Shown here piece after piece: positions 7,809 to 16,589 of a stretch of DNA of 20,994 nt (positions are counted from its first letter, which is position 1; every line of letters begins with the position of its first letter). A program made the position numbers and the translations under genes. A model generated the notes under the pieces. The model saw nothing but the letters and a program-made list of their open reading frames with translations, was not told where the DNA came from and ran no database searches. Where the stretch lies: assembly GCA_002454845.1 (NCBI GenBank), contig DKJQ01000162.1, positions 6,309-27,302 of the forward strand. Direction: 5' to 3'. The DNA comes from Ignavibacteria bacterium UBA6688. Lineage in GTDB: Bacteria > Bacteroidota > Ignavibacteria > UBA10030.

Positions 7809-9632
7809 CTATGCCTCTATTTCGCTGTGGTATTCCTGAAGGCTCTTCACACTAAAGGAATCTGATTTCTGACGCTCGATGCCCTTCACGGCGGTCGCTG
7901 CGGCGGAAAGAGTCGTTATGAAGGAAACTTTTTGTTCGATTGCCGCCCAGCCGATGGCAAATTCATCGTACCGTGACTCTTCCCCCAAGGGTGTATTGAT
8001 GACGAGCTGGATCTGACCATTCTTGATCATGTCGACAACATTCGGTCGTCCTTCGTTCACTTTAAACACCACATCGCTTTCGATACCATTCGCCTTGAGG
8101 AATTTCGCCGTCCCTTCCGTTGCAACCAGGGAGAAACCCAGTTTGATGAATTCCCGGACAATATTGACAGTGATGTCATTCTTGTCGCTCTGGTTGACGC
8201 TGATGAATACCCGTCCCTCCACCGGCAGGGTGTTCCCCGCCCCCATTTGCGCCTTGGCGATAGCCCCGCCAAACGTGGAAGACATCCCCATCACCTCCCC
8301 TGTTGAGCGCATTTCAGGGCCAAGGAAAACCGGGACGCGGGGAAATTTTGAGAAGGGGAAAACCGCTTCTTTGACGGAGATGTGCTTGACCTTCCGGAAA
8401 TCAAAATCCCTGACCCCGAGATCTTCCAGGGTTCGTCCCACCATGACCTTGGCTGCAATCTTCGCAAGAGCCAACCCGATGGCTTTACTGACGAACGGCA
8501 CGGTGCGCGAGGCCCGCGGATTCACTTCCAGCACATAGACGGTCCCCTCTTTCATGGCATACTGCACATTCAGCAACCCGACGACCTTGAGGGCCTTTGC
8601 GAGTTTGACGGTGTATCCCTTGATCTCCTCCAGGTTTTCTTTGGAGATCATGTAGGGAGGGATCACACATGAGCTATCGCCGGAATGGATGCCGGCCTCC
8701 TCAATATGCTCCATCACGCCGCCGATGAGGACATCCTTCCCGTCACAGACGGCATCGACATCGAATTCGAAAGCGTCCTCGAGGAACCGGTCGATCAGAA
8801 CGGGATGTTCGGGAGAAACGTCCACCGCTTTCTTCATATACATACGCACGGCGCCACTCGTGTAGCAAATCTCCATCGCCCGTCCCCCCAGAACATACGA
8901 TGGCCGGACCAGCACGGGGTATCCGATTTGTTCCGCGATGAGGACCGCGTTGTTCACGGAGTATGCTGTGCCGTACATCGGGTGGGGGATCCTGAGCTTG
9001 CGCAGGAGAGCCCCGAAGCGCTCGCGGTCTTCCGCCAGGTCGATCCCTTCCGGCGATGTTCCGAGGATGCGCACGCCGTTCTCCTCCAACGCCTTCGCGA
9101 TCTTGAGCGGCGTCTGTCCCCCGAAGCTCACAACAACCCCATACGGCTGCTCGTGCTCGCAGATGTTCAGGACGTCTTCGAGGGTCAGCGGTTCAAAGTA
9201 CAATTTGTCGGTGGTGTCATAATCGGTGGAGACGGTCTCGGGGTTGCAGTTGATCATGATCGTCTCGATCCCCTCTTCCTCCAGGGCATAGACCCCGTGG
9301 ACGCAGCAGTAATCAAATTCGATCCCCTGGCCGATCCTGTTCGGACCTCCCCCCAGAATGATCACCTTCTTCCGGTCGGTCCGGACCGATTCATTTTCCT
9401 GGTCGTAGGTGGAGTAATGGTAGGGCGTGTGCGCCTCGAATTCGGCCGCACACGTATCAACGGTCTTAAAGACAGGAAGGACGTTAAACTGCTTCCGTAA
9501 TTGGCGTACGGCCAGCTCGGAAGAGCCCCAAATATGGGCCAATTGACGGTCGGAAAACCCGTGCTGCTTGGCTCTGACCAGGACCTCCCTAGTGATCCTG
9601 CCTGGCAGGGTCGTTTTCTGATTTGATTTCAT
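7809..9632 (-). CDS. carB: Carbamoyl-phosphate synthase large subunit, C-terminal half
   Basis: This 607-residue protein covers the C-terminal part of CarB. Residues 1-85 complete the oligomerisation domain (ITREVLVRAKQHGF..., VDTCAAEF). The carbamoyl-phosphate ATP-grasp half follows, with GGGPNRIGQGIEFDYCCVH at 95-112. Residues about 475-607 form the MGS-like allosteric domain (ATEGTAKFL, NEGRPNVVDMIKNG, INTPLG). It should phosphorylate carbamate with the second ATP and bind allosteric effectors. The ATG overlaps the end of the inserted Spy-like gene by 44 bases, and GAGG lies very close to it. No key motif is missing, so this looks like a functional split rather than decay. It must pair with the N-terminal half encoded upstream and with a CarA not in this window. 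Confidence 0.93.
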   Translation of the reverse strand: MKSNQKTTLPGRITREVLVRAKQHGFSDRQLAHIWGSSELAVRQLRKQFNVLPVFKTVDTCAAEFEAHTPYHYSTYDQENESVRTDRKKVIILGGGPNRIGQGIEFDYCCVHGVYALEEEGIETIMINCNPETVSTDYDTTDKLYFEPLTLEDVLNICEHEQPYGVVVSFGGQTPLKIAKALEENGVRILGTSPEGIDLAEDRERFGALLRKLRIPHPMYGTAYSVNNAVLIAEQIGYPVLVRPSYVLGGRAMEICYTSGAVRMYMKKAVDVSPEHPVLIDRFLEDAFEFDVDAVCDGKDVLIGGVMEHIEEAGIHSGDSSCVIPPYMISKENLEEIKGYTVKLAKALKVVGLLNVQYAMKEGTVYVLEVNPRASRTVPFVSKAIGLALAKIAAKVMVGRTLEDLGVRDFDFRKVKHISVKEAVFPFSKFPRVPVFLGPEMRSTGEVMGMSSTFGGAIAKAQMGAGNTLPVEGRVFISVNQSDKNDITVNIVREFIKLGFSLVATEGTAKFLKANGIESDVVFKVNEGRPNVVDMIKNGQIQLVINTPLGEESRYDEFAIGWAAIEQKVSFITTLSAAATAVKGIERQKSDSFSVKSLQEYHSEIEA

Positions 9633-10087
9633 ATCCTCGCAAAGTGTTGTAGCGTTTTATCTGGTCCGCGGACAATATTTGTTTCGTTCGGATGTGAGCC
9701 TGGAGATGGATGAACCGTAACTCCGCGCGCAGCTTCCCGATCTGCTCCAGTTTGGTCCGAAGGACTCGTTCGTTGATTGTTCCCAGTTCGAACAGTTGGA
9801 ACAATTCTTCCTCCGCCTGAACGATCTCCTCCCCTTTCAGTCCCGCGGAGATCTTGACCGCGTTCTCAAGGACCTCCACTTTCTTTTGCTGGTCCCGTGT
9901 CAGGGCGAGCTCATCCTTCAACTCCAGCACGTGCTTCGGTCCGGGATAGCTGTTGACCTCCCCATACGTGGCAAGTCCCATGCCCAGACCCTGCAACAAA
10001 GCTTCACGGTCGGTTGGGATCACTCTTTCATCCTGGGCCTGGCTTTCTTCCCCGACTCCAACCAGAAGCACGAAACACCAAAGGATC

Positions 10088-10104
<17 letters not shown>
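9589..10104 (-). CDS. Small secreted Spy/CpxP-like protein lodged between carB halves
   Basis: The start is the ATG at 10104 (MRIVHKILWC), preceded by GAGGAAT, giving 171 residues. A signal peptide (about 1-24, ending ESQAQ) leads to a charged, mostly helical mature protein. Two LTxxQ-like segments are visible, LTRDQQ (68-73) and LSADQ (144-148). These and the helical spacing resemble the Spy/CpxP/heavy-metal-sensor family of periplasmic chaperones and stress sensors. The N-terminus overlaps the end of the first carB half by 17 bases and the C-terminus overlaps the second by 44. All three genes use different frames. A link to pyrimidine or arginine synthesis is not obvious. The family assignment is moderate; the ORF itself is well supported by its signal peptide and ribosome binding site. 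Confidence 0.75.
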
Positions 10105-11560
<1,456 letters not shown>

Positions 11561-11597
11561 TTGCTGCTTCCGGAGTGAGGTGTTGAATAATCGGGTG

Positions 11598-11628
11598 CAA
11601 ATATACCACGAAGTTGTACGTGATGCAA
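11598..11628 (-). promoter_or_regulatory. Bacteroidota-type promoter for the split carB operon
   Basis: On the minus strand TTG (11628-11626), a 20-base spacer and TATATTTG (11605-11598) give a full TTG-N20-TAnnTTTG match. The spacing equals that of the TPR-operon promoter. Transcription would begin near 11590, about 30 bases before the TTG start of carB. No attenuator or PyrR-type leader fits in so short a 5' region. Confidence 0.6.
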
Positions 11629-11638
11629 GAAAGAGAGG

Positions 11639-11656
11639 CGTGGGAGGCGATCCACG
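11639..11656 (-). terminator. Weak hairpin after the M1 peptidase gene
   Basis: A 5-base stem pairs CGTGG (11639-11643) with CCACG (11652-11656), starting about 10 bases after the peptidase stop. On the minus strand it is followed by a pyrimidine-rich CCTCTCTTTCTT. The position between that gene and the carB promoter fits a terminator, but the stem is short. Confidence 0.3.
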
Positions 11657-11665
11657 TCGGGTCTG

Positions 11666-13666
11666 TCACCGAAGGTAGATCATGGTTTTGATCTGCGGGG
11701 ATCGGTTCGGGAGAGCAAGGCGATAGAAATAGACACCGGAGGGAAGTGCGTCGCGTGAATCATCGGCCGGGGAAAAACGAAGCACATGGTGGCCAGCCGG
11801 GAAGCGGTCGTTTGGTTGAAGAAGGCCAACCCGCATGCCGAGGAGGGAGAAAATCTCGAGGGTGACGGTCGACGGCTCCGCGAGGCTGAAGGGTATCAGC
11901 GTCGATCCGTTGAACGGGTTCGGGTAGTTTTGGCCAAGGGCAAACAGGTCGGGAGCAGTTCCCTCCTGCCCGATGTTCACGGGAGCTTGTCGGACGTCCA
12001 TCAAAGCCCACCCATCGGGATCGATGACAACATTGAGAGGAGTGAACGGGAGCCGCACAGTGAAGGTGTGCGCCGCAGCATGGACAATGACCTCCACGGT
12101 TGTATCACGATTGCCGTCGGCAAACCGGATATCAAGGGGCATTGTGAAAAACGGGGGCTCAGAAGCGTTATTGATCTGCCGAAGACGCAGTTCTACCAAT
12201 GCACCCGGGCCGTCCGGCATGGTGCTCCAATCATAGTCCACCGATGGAAATCCGCGTCCGTACACCCATTGGGCAAAGAACGGACCGAGGTCCTTCCCCG
12301 AAACTGTCTCGCATGCAGCGCGGAAATCGGAAGTGGAGGCATCGCGGTACCGAAGAGCCGGGTCCGCTGCATACTGACGCAGCGATTGGAAAAACGTCGA
12401 ATCGCCGAGGACGCGACGCAACATATGCAACACGGAAGCCCCCTTGGAATACACGAGCCGGGAATCGAACAACGTCTGGACCAGCGACGTATCCTGGACG
12501 TAAAGAGTTCCGGTGGCCCGTTTTGCATTGGTCATCTCGTACCCCATCACCTGCCGGTAAGCATACAGGCCGTACTTCCTTTCACGATACAAAGCCACGC
12601 TGTAGGTCGCGAATCCTTCATTCAACCAGATGTCGGGCCACGTTCGCATGGTGATCATGTCACCAAACCACTGGTGCGCGAGCTCGTGGGCAATCAGATT
12701 TTCTGAAAAACCTCCAAGCGAGGTCAGGGTCTGATGTTCCATCCCCCCTCCCCACCCGAATTGGGCATGACCGTACTTCTCTTTCACGAAGGGATACAAT
12801 CCGTAAAGATCGGAGAAAATGTGCAGCATGTTGATGGTGAGGGGGAGCGTGGAAGTTGCCGATTGGAGCTGCGCGGGGAGTGCGTAGTTCACCACTGGCA
12901 TGGAATCCGTGGGGGAATAGCGAAACCAACCCGACACTTCGGAGTAGTTTGCCGCGGCAAGGGAAACAAGGTAGGTCGCGATCGGGTACCGGTGACGCCA
13001 GACATGAGTCTTCGTCCCGTTGCCGTTGTCGATCACGTCGATGAGCGTCCCCTGCGAACCAACCGTCAGGGTTGCATCACATGTGACCCTGATATCGACC
13101 GAATCAGCCTTGTCCCCCGGGTGATCCTTACAAGGCCACCAGTCCCTTGCACCGTACGGTTCACTGAGGGTCCAGACCCAAGGCGTTCCGTTCGCAGAGT
13201 CAAACGCGAAGCTGCCGAATCCCGTCCCACCCGGAGCCCCTCCATAATTCACGGTGGCGGTGATGATCTCTCCCGACTGATAGGAGCGATCGAGGAGGAA
13301 TATGAGGGTCCCCGCTCCACGCGTGAAATTGACATTCACGCTTCCCACCTTGACCGAGTACACGGTCATGGTTTGTGCGAGATCGAGGGTGATCGAGGAA
13401 AGTGGGGCAGCAAGAGAGCGTGCGACGATGGTCACCGATCCCGTGAGAGTCCGGGAAGGTGTGGAAAGCTGAAGATCGAGGTTGTAGTACGTTACATCGA
13501 AGCCTTCCTGGCCGGCCGTGATCGCCGCAACGGATGTTGCAGTGCCGGTACGGCGCTGGAGTTCCTGAAGCCGGAACTTGTTCTCTCTGAACACTTCAGA
13601 GTGTTGCGCGACTCCCCAGGAGAAACAGAAGAGAAGTGAACAGCAGACAATTTTGAAAAAGCGCAT
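11666..13666 (-). CDS. Secreted M1-family metallo-aminopeptidase with T9SS sorting domain
   Basis: The chosen start is the ATG at 13666 (MRFFKIVCCSLLFCF) with GAGGGAGCT before it. An ATG six codons earlier at 13684 also has GGAGGG, so the start is not certain. The 666-residue protein has a signal peptide, an N-terminal beta-rich M1 domain, and the catalytic zinc site HELAH (327-331) with Glu350 in NEGFATY, the HEXXH-X18-E pattern. The exopeptidase motif is GGMEH rather than the classical GAMEN. A C-terminal domain at 574-666 (GQNYPNPFNGSTLIPF..., GVYFYRL) is a T9SS sorting domain, so it is likely exported to the cell surface. It would trim N-terminal residues from peptides. It lies 38 bases after the MoaC-MoaB gene and may be cotranscribed with it. 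Confidence 0.93.
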   Translation of the reverse strand: MRFFKIVCCSLLFCFSWGVAQHSEVFRENKFRLQELQRRTGTATSVAAITAGQEGFDVTYYNLDLQLSTPSRTLTGSVTIVARSLAAPLSSITLDLAQTMTVYSVKVGSVNVNFTRGAGTLIFLLDRSYQSGEIITATVNYGGAPGGTGFGSFAFDSANGTPWVWTLSEPYGARDWWPCKDHPGDKADSVDIRVTCDATLTVGSQGTLIDVIDNGNGTKTHVWRHRYPIATYLVSLAAANYSEVSGWFRYSPTDSMPVVNYALPAQLQSATSTLPLTINMLHIFSDLYGLYPFVKEKYGHAQFGWGGGMEHQTLTSLGGFSENLIAHELAHQWFGDMITMRTWPDIWLNEGFATYSVALYRERKYGLYAYRQVMGYEMTNAKRATGTLYVQDTSLVQTLFDSRLVYSKGASVLHMLRRVLGDSTFFQSLRQYAADPALRYRDASTSDFRAACETVSGKDLGPFFAQWVYGRGFPSVDYDWSTMPDGPGALVELRLRQINNASEPPFFTMPLDIRFADGNRDTTVEVIVHAAAHTFTVRLPFTPLNVVIDPDGWALMDVRQAPVNIGQEGTAPDLFALGQNYPNPFNGSTLIPFSLAEPSTVTLEIFSLLGMRVGLLQPNDRFPAGHHVLRFSPADDSRDALPSGVYFYRLALPNRSPQIKTMIYLR

Positions 13667-13704
13667 AGCTCCCTCTCCCCTCATGAACCCTCCTCAAATG
13701 CAGT

Positions 13705-14613
13705 TCAGTGCCCCCCACCCCACACCATAAAAAATGCATGGAAGAGTCCGGGAAAAATCGCATCAAGCGATTCCTCCACGCCTCGTTTTGAACCGGGCAA
13801 GTTGACGATGATAGTCCGTCCACGCAACCCCGCGCGTGCCCGCGAGAGCATCGCCATCGGCAACCGCTCCTGTCCATGAACACGGGAAGCTTCGGCGATG
13901 CCGGGGATTTCCCTTTCGATCACTCCCGCCATGGCCTCGGGTGTGGTGTCCCGGGGTCCCAGTCCTGTCCCTCCCGTCGTGAGGACAAGATCGAGTTTCA
14001 ACTCATCGGCATATCGGATCAAAGTCTTTTGGATTGTCTCGACATCGTCGGGGAGGATTTTATACTCTGCCACGTCGACCCCTTTCGCCTTCAATCGTTC
14101 CACGATCAGTTTCCCCGATGCATCTTCTTTGGCCCCGGAGGAAACGCTATCCGAGAGGACCAGCACGGCAGCTTTGAGAGGGTGATCCAGTTTGGCTTTG
14201 AAATCTGACTTCCCCCCTTTTTTCTTCACCAAGTTCACGCCCACGATCTCCATCTCCTCGTCCACTTGTTTCGCCATATCATAGATCGTGAGAGCGGCCA
14301 CCGAAGCCGCCGTCAGGGCTTCCATCTCCACCCCCGTTTTATAAAGAGCCTTGACTTCGGTTGTGATCTCGATGGTGTCGTTTCCAAGTTCGAACCGGCA
14401 ATCGACAAAGTCGACCGGAAGGGGATGGCAATACGGTATGATCTGGCTCGTATTTTTGGCGGCCTGGACTGCAGCCACTTTTGCGACGGGAAGCGGGTCA
14501 CCTTTCGGGATCTTCCCATCACGAATGAGCTGAATGGTTTTCGGATGAACTTTGAGTATCGCTTTCGCGACGGCTGTGCGAAGGGTATACGTTTTGCTCG
14601 AAATGTCGCGCAT
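13705..14613 (-). CDS. moaCB: Bifunctional MoaC-MoaB molybdenum cofactor biosynthesis protein
   Basis: This 302-residue fusion has MoaC at about 1-140: QAAK (50-53), YCHPL (61-65), GVEMEALTA (94-102), YDMAK (111-115). MoaC makes cyclic pyranopterin monophosphate. A MoaB/MogA domain at about 146-302 shows SDSVSSG (154-160), GGTGLGPRDTTPEAM (214-228) and NLPGS (271-275), and adenylylates molybdopterin. The two steps are not consecutive in the pathway. The usual GGKSGDF loop of MoaC reads GGKSDF here, one Gly short. The start matches the conserved MoaC N-terminus, yet I see no Shine-Dalgarno sequence; TGTCTCACC precedes the ATG, and a terminator hairpin lies just upstream. Such MoaC/MoaB fusions are annotated in Bacteroidota. 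Confidence 0.93.
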   Translation of the reverse strand: MRDISSKTYTLRTAVAKAILKVHPKTIQLIRDGKIPKGDPLPVAKVAAVQAAKNTSQIIPYCHPLPVDFVDCRFELGNDTIEITTEVKALYKTGVEMEALTAASVAALTIYDMAKQVDEEMEIVGVNLVKKKGGKSDFKAKLDHPLKAAVLVLSDSVSSGAKEDASGKLIVERLKAKGVDVAEYKILPDDVETIQKTLIRYADELKLDLVLTTGGTGLGPRDTTPEAMAGVIEREIPGIAEASRVHGQERLPMAMLSRARAGLRGRTIIVNLPGSKRGVEESLDAIFPGLFHAFFMVWGGGH

Positions 14614-14623
14614 GGTGAGACAA

Positions 14624-14659
14624 TATAATAAAAATCCCGTTCGAAACCAGAACGGGATT
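14624..14659 (-). terminator. Intrinsic terminator of the TlpA-like gene
   Basis: A perfect 10-base stem pairs AATCCCGTTC (14633-14642) with GAACGGGATT (14650-14659) across a 7-base loop. On the minus strand the stem is followed directly by TTTTATTATATT. It lies 27 bases past the stop of the TlpA-like gene and ends about 10 bases before the moaCB start codon, so moaCB would need readthrough or a promoter in the same AT-rich stretch. Confidence 0.75.
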
Positions 14660-14685
14660 GGGGGTGGTCAGTGGGTCTCAAATCC

Positions 14686-16320
14686 TCAATTGGTCCCCAG
14701 CACTCTCGCCAATGTCTGTTCGAGCCGTTCTCCCCGCAAATCCATGTCGGTTGCGACGATGACGCCATTCTTATCGACCAGGATTGGTTTGGGGATCCCG
14801 ATTACTTCAAATTGCTTTGCCAACTCGCTTTCAAACCCCCGCTCGACGAAGGAATGCTGCCAGGGCATTTTCCATTTCCCATTCCTGAACTTGACGACAT
14901 CCTCCACTTTCGGATCGAAGGACAGACTCAGGATCACAAAATTCTTCGACTTGAATTTCTCGTAGGCCTTGTGAAGGTTATCCATTTCCGCGATGCATGG
15001 CCCGCACCAGACAGCCCAGAAGTCGAGCATATACACCTTCCCACGCAAAGATTCCGACGAAATGACTGAGCCGGGATTTTCAATCGAGACAACGGAAAAG
15101 CTCGGAACGGCTTGCCCCTTGACGACTTTGATATCAGGTTTGAGACGCTGCTTCGCCATGGCGCCATATTGTGTATCCTGATATTCGGTAACAAGGATAT
15201 CATAATACTTCTTCAGCTTGGCGGTTTGCCCCGAGAATTGGGCCATCATCGCTTCATTGAACAACAAGGCCCCCGTCGCCCCCTTATCCGGCTGCCTCTG
15301 AAGGAACCGATCGAAGTACACTTCGCCGGAGTCTGACTGGCCGGAGACCTGGACGGCAACTCTGATCAGCATGGGATTCAGAAGCCAGAGCGGGGATTCG
15401 AAGGGGATCGTCTCGAGTGCTTCCTTTGCAAGCGCGGGGTCGAGATCTTTCGCACCGAACATTCCCAACTGGACGTAGTTCAGGAGGAGTGTCTGCCGGA
15501 TGGTCGGTTCGTTTTCCGACCGCAGCTGATCCGCGATGGTCGCGACATCGTTCGACCAATCATAGCTGAACGTCTTCATGTCTTTGCCGGCTTGCTGGTG
15601 CGCCGCCCGGGCCTCGCTCATTTTTTCCATCCTGTGGGTCATATCAACCATCATTGATGAGAACCGGGTCAGGAGGGGGTTGCCCTTGATCACAATTTCG
15701 GCACTTGCATCAGAGGACTTCACCTCCTTCGGATCGAAGACGATACGAACTTTTCCGTTCCGGGGGGTCACAACCGACTGATAGTCTCCCCCGTCATCGT
15801 AGACAAAGTCCTCAGACATCGTGCCGTTGACGCTGCGCGCCATCGGTGTTAACCCAAGGAGCTGGTATTTGAACGTGGCCCCCTTGACGTCGATTTCCGC
15901 GGTAAAAGTACCATCCGGCTGCTTCTCCATCGGCTTCGCGGTGTTGAAATTGAAATTGTTGAAATCCCCCATGATCTTCACATCGGTGAAATCCTTGAGG
16001 TAGGGGTTCGACCGCAGACGCATTTCAATCTCGAGGTTTTGCGGTTCCCGGATCAAAAGCGCTGCGCGGTTCTCCGCGTGATCCACTCCGGTTCCCTGCA
16101 AGAAGAGTAACCCAGTATGTGAAGTCGTCAGCCGGAAAGACCCTTTCGCATCCACCTGGGTTTTTGCCGTGGGCTTCGGCGTTCCCGGCTTCAGCAAATG
16201 GACGTGCGCCTGCTTCATGGGTTTTCCGTCATGCCCCAGCAGCTTTCCGGTGATGACGGTCTCCTGCCTGCCCAACGCGAGTGCGAAGGGAAGCAAACAG
16301 AGTACAGCGAGTTTCTTCAT
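14686..16320 (-). CDS. Large TlpA-like thioredoxin-fold protein, secreted
   Basis: The start is the ATG at 16320 (MKKLAVLCLLPF) with GGAGGG upstream. The 544 residues begin with a signal peptide (about 1-17) without a clear lipobox. A carboxypeptidase-regulatory-like beta domain follows (VITGKLLGHDGKPMKQAHVHLL, about 20-85). A second beta-rich region contains GDFNNFNFNT and TFKYQLLG. A helical middle follows, and a C-terminal thioredoxin/TlpA domain carries WCGPC at 438-442 and the cis-Pro region GIPKPILVD. The active-site CxxC predicts periplasmic disulfide or thiol redox activity. Proteins of this layout are common in Bacteroidota, often with unknown substrates. It is divergent from aconitase. 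The N-terminal domains may bind carbohydrate or protein, but that is not shown. Confidence 0.88.
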   Translation of the reverse strand: MKKLAVLCLLPFALALGRQETVITGKLLGHDGKPMKQAHVHLLKPGTPKPTAKTQVDAKGSFRLTTSHTGLLFLQGTGVDHAENRAALLIREPQNLEIEMRLRSNPYLKDFTDVKIMGDFNNFNFNTAKPMEKQPDGTFTAEIDVKGATFKYQLLGLTPMARSVNGTMSEDFVYDDGGDYQSVVTPRNGKVRIVFDPKEVKSSDASAEIVIKGNPLLTRFSSMMVDMTHRMEKMSEARAAHQQAGKDMKTFSYDWSNDVATIADQLRSENEPTIRQTLLLNYVQLGMFGAKDLDPALAKEALETIPFESPLWLLNPMLIRVAVQVSGQSDSGEVYFDRFLQRQPDKGATGALLFNEAMMAQFSGQTAKLKKYYDILVTEYQDTQYGAMAKQRLKPDIKVVKGQAVPSFSVVSIENPGSVISSESLRGKVYMLDFWAVWCGPCIAEMDNLHKAYEKFKSKNFVILSLSFDPKVEDVVKFRNGKWKMPWQHSFVERGFESELAKQFEVIGIPKPILVDKNGVIVATDMDLRGERLEQTLARVLGTN

Positions 16321-16417
16321 GGAACCCTCCTTCGTGAAGTGAAATGATGGGACGCCGGTGGGCAACGCGCTTGAACTGCCAGCGGTCAGTACTCGCGTTG
16401 GCGCCGGGATGGTGGTC

Positions 16418-16448
16418 CCAAGGTAAGAAGTTGAATTCAAATCCGCAA
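16418..16448 (-). promoter_or_regulatory. Possible promoter of the TlpA-like gene
   Basis: On the minus strand TTG (16448-16446), 20 bases and TACCTTGG (16425-16418) match TTG-N20-TAnnTTTG at all but one defined position. The spacing equals that of the two stronger promoters in the window. It would give a leader of roughly 90 bases. Confidence 0.4.
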
Positions 16449-16471
16449 GATTCGACGTGAGATATGCGGAT
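16441..16471. repeat. Inverted repeat in the aconitase/TlpA divergent region
   Basis: ATCCGCA (16441-16447) and TGCGGAT (16465-16471) are perfect 7-base inverted arms with 17 bases between them. The left arm overlaps the putative -33 element of the TlpA-like gene. The spacing is compatible with a dimeric regulator contacting adjacent turns. I saw no clear promoter for aconitase; TATATT at 16498-16503 is a possible -10 without a good partner. Confidence 0.35.
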
Positions 16472-16550
16472 CCGGATGTTTTTCAAGATTTTTTCCCTAT
16501 ATTACTGAATAAATTCTGACCACAAGCCCCCGATCGTAAGAGAAACCTTG

Positions 16551-16565
16551 ATCCCCGAGGGGGAT
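16551..16565 (+). promoter_or_regulatory. Stem-loop in the aconitase leader
   Basis: ATCCCC, a GAG loop and GGGGAT form a perfect 6-base GC-rich hairpin. It ends 12 bases before the GGAGG ribosome binding site of the aconitase gene. It could affect translation or mRNA stability. It is not an iron-responsive element, since it lacks the CAGUGN loop. Confidence 0.35.
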
Positions 16566-16589
16566 AAACATTATCGTTGGAGGAACTCC

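Noticed and set aside
8685..9500. A 271-codon open frame on the plus strand opposite the second carB half
   Set aside because: Antisense to strongly conserved CarB sequence, with no ribosome binding site or recognisable domain.
11786..13639. Two long plus-strand frames (306 and 301 codons) opposite the M1 peptidase
   Set aside because: The minus-strand peptidase has a signal peptide, zinc site and sorting domain; the opposite frames show none and are shadows.
16551..16565. Iron-responsive element in the aconitase leader
   Set aside because: The 3-base GAG loop and missing bulged C do not fit the IRE consensus.
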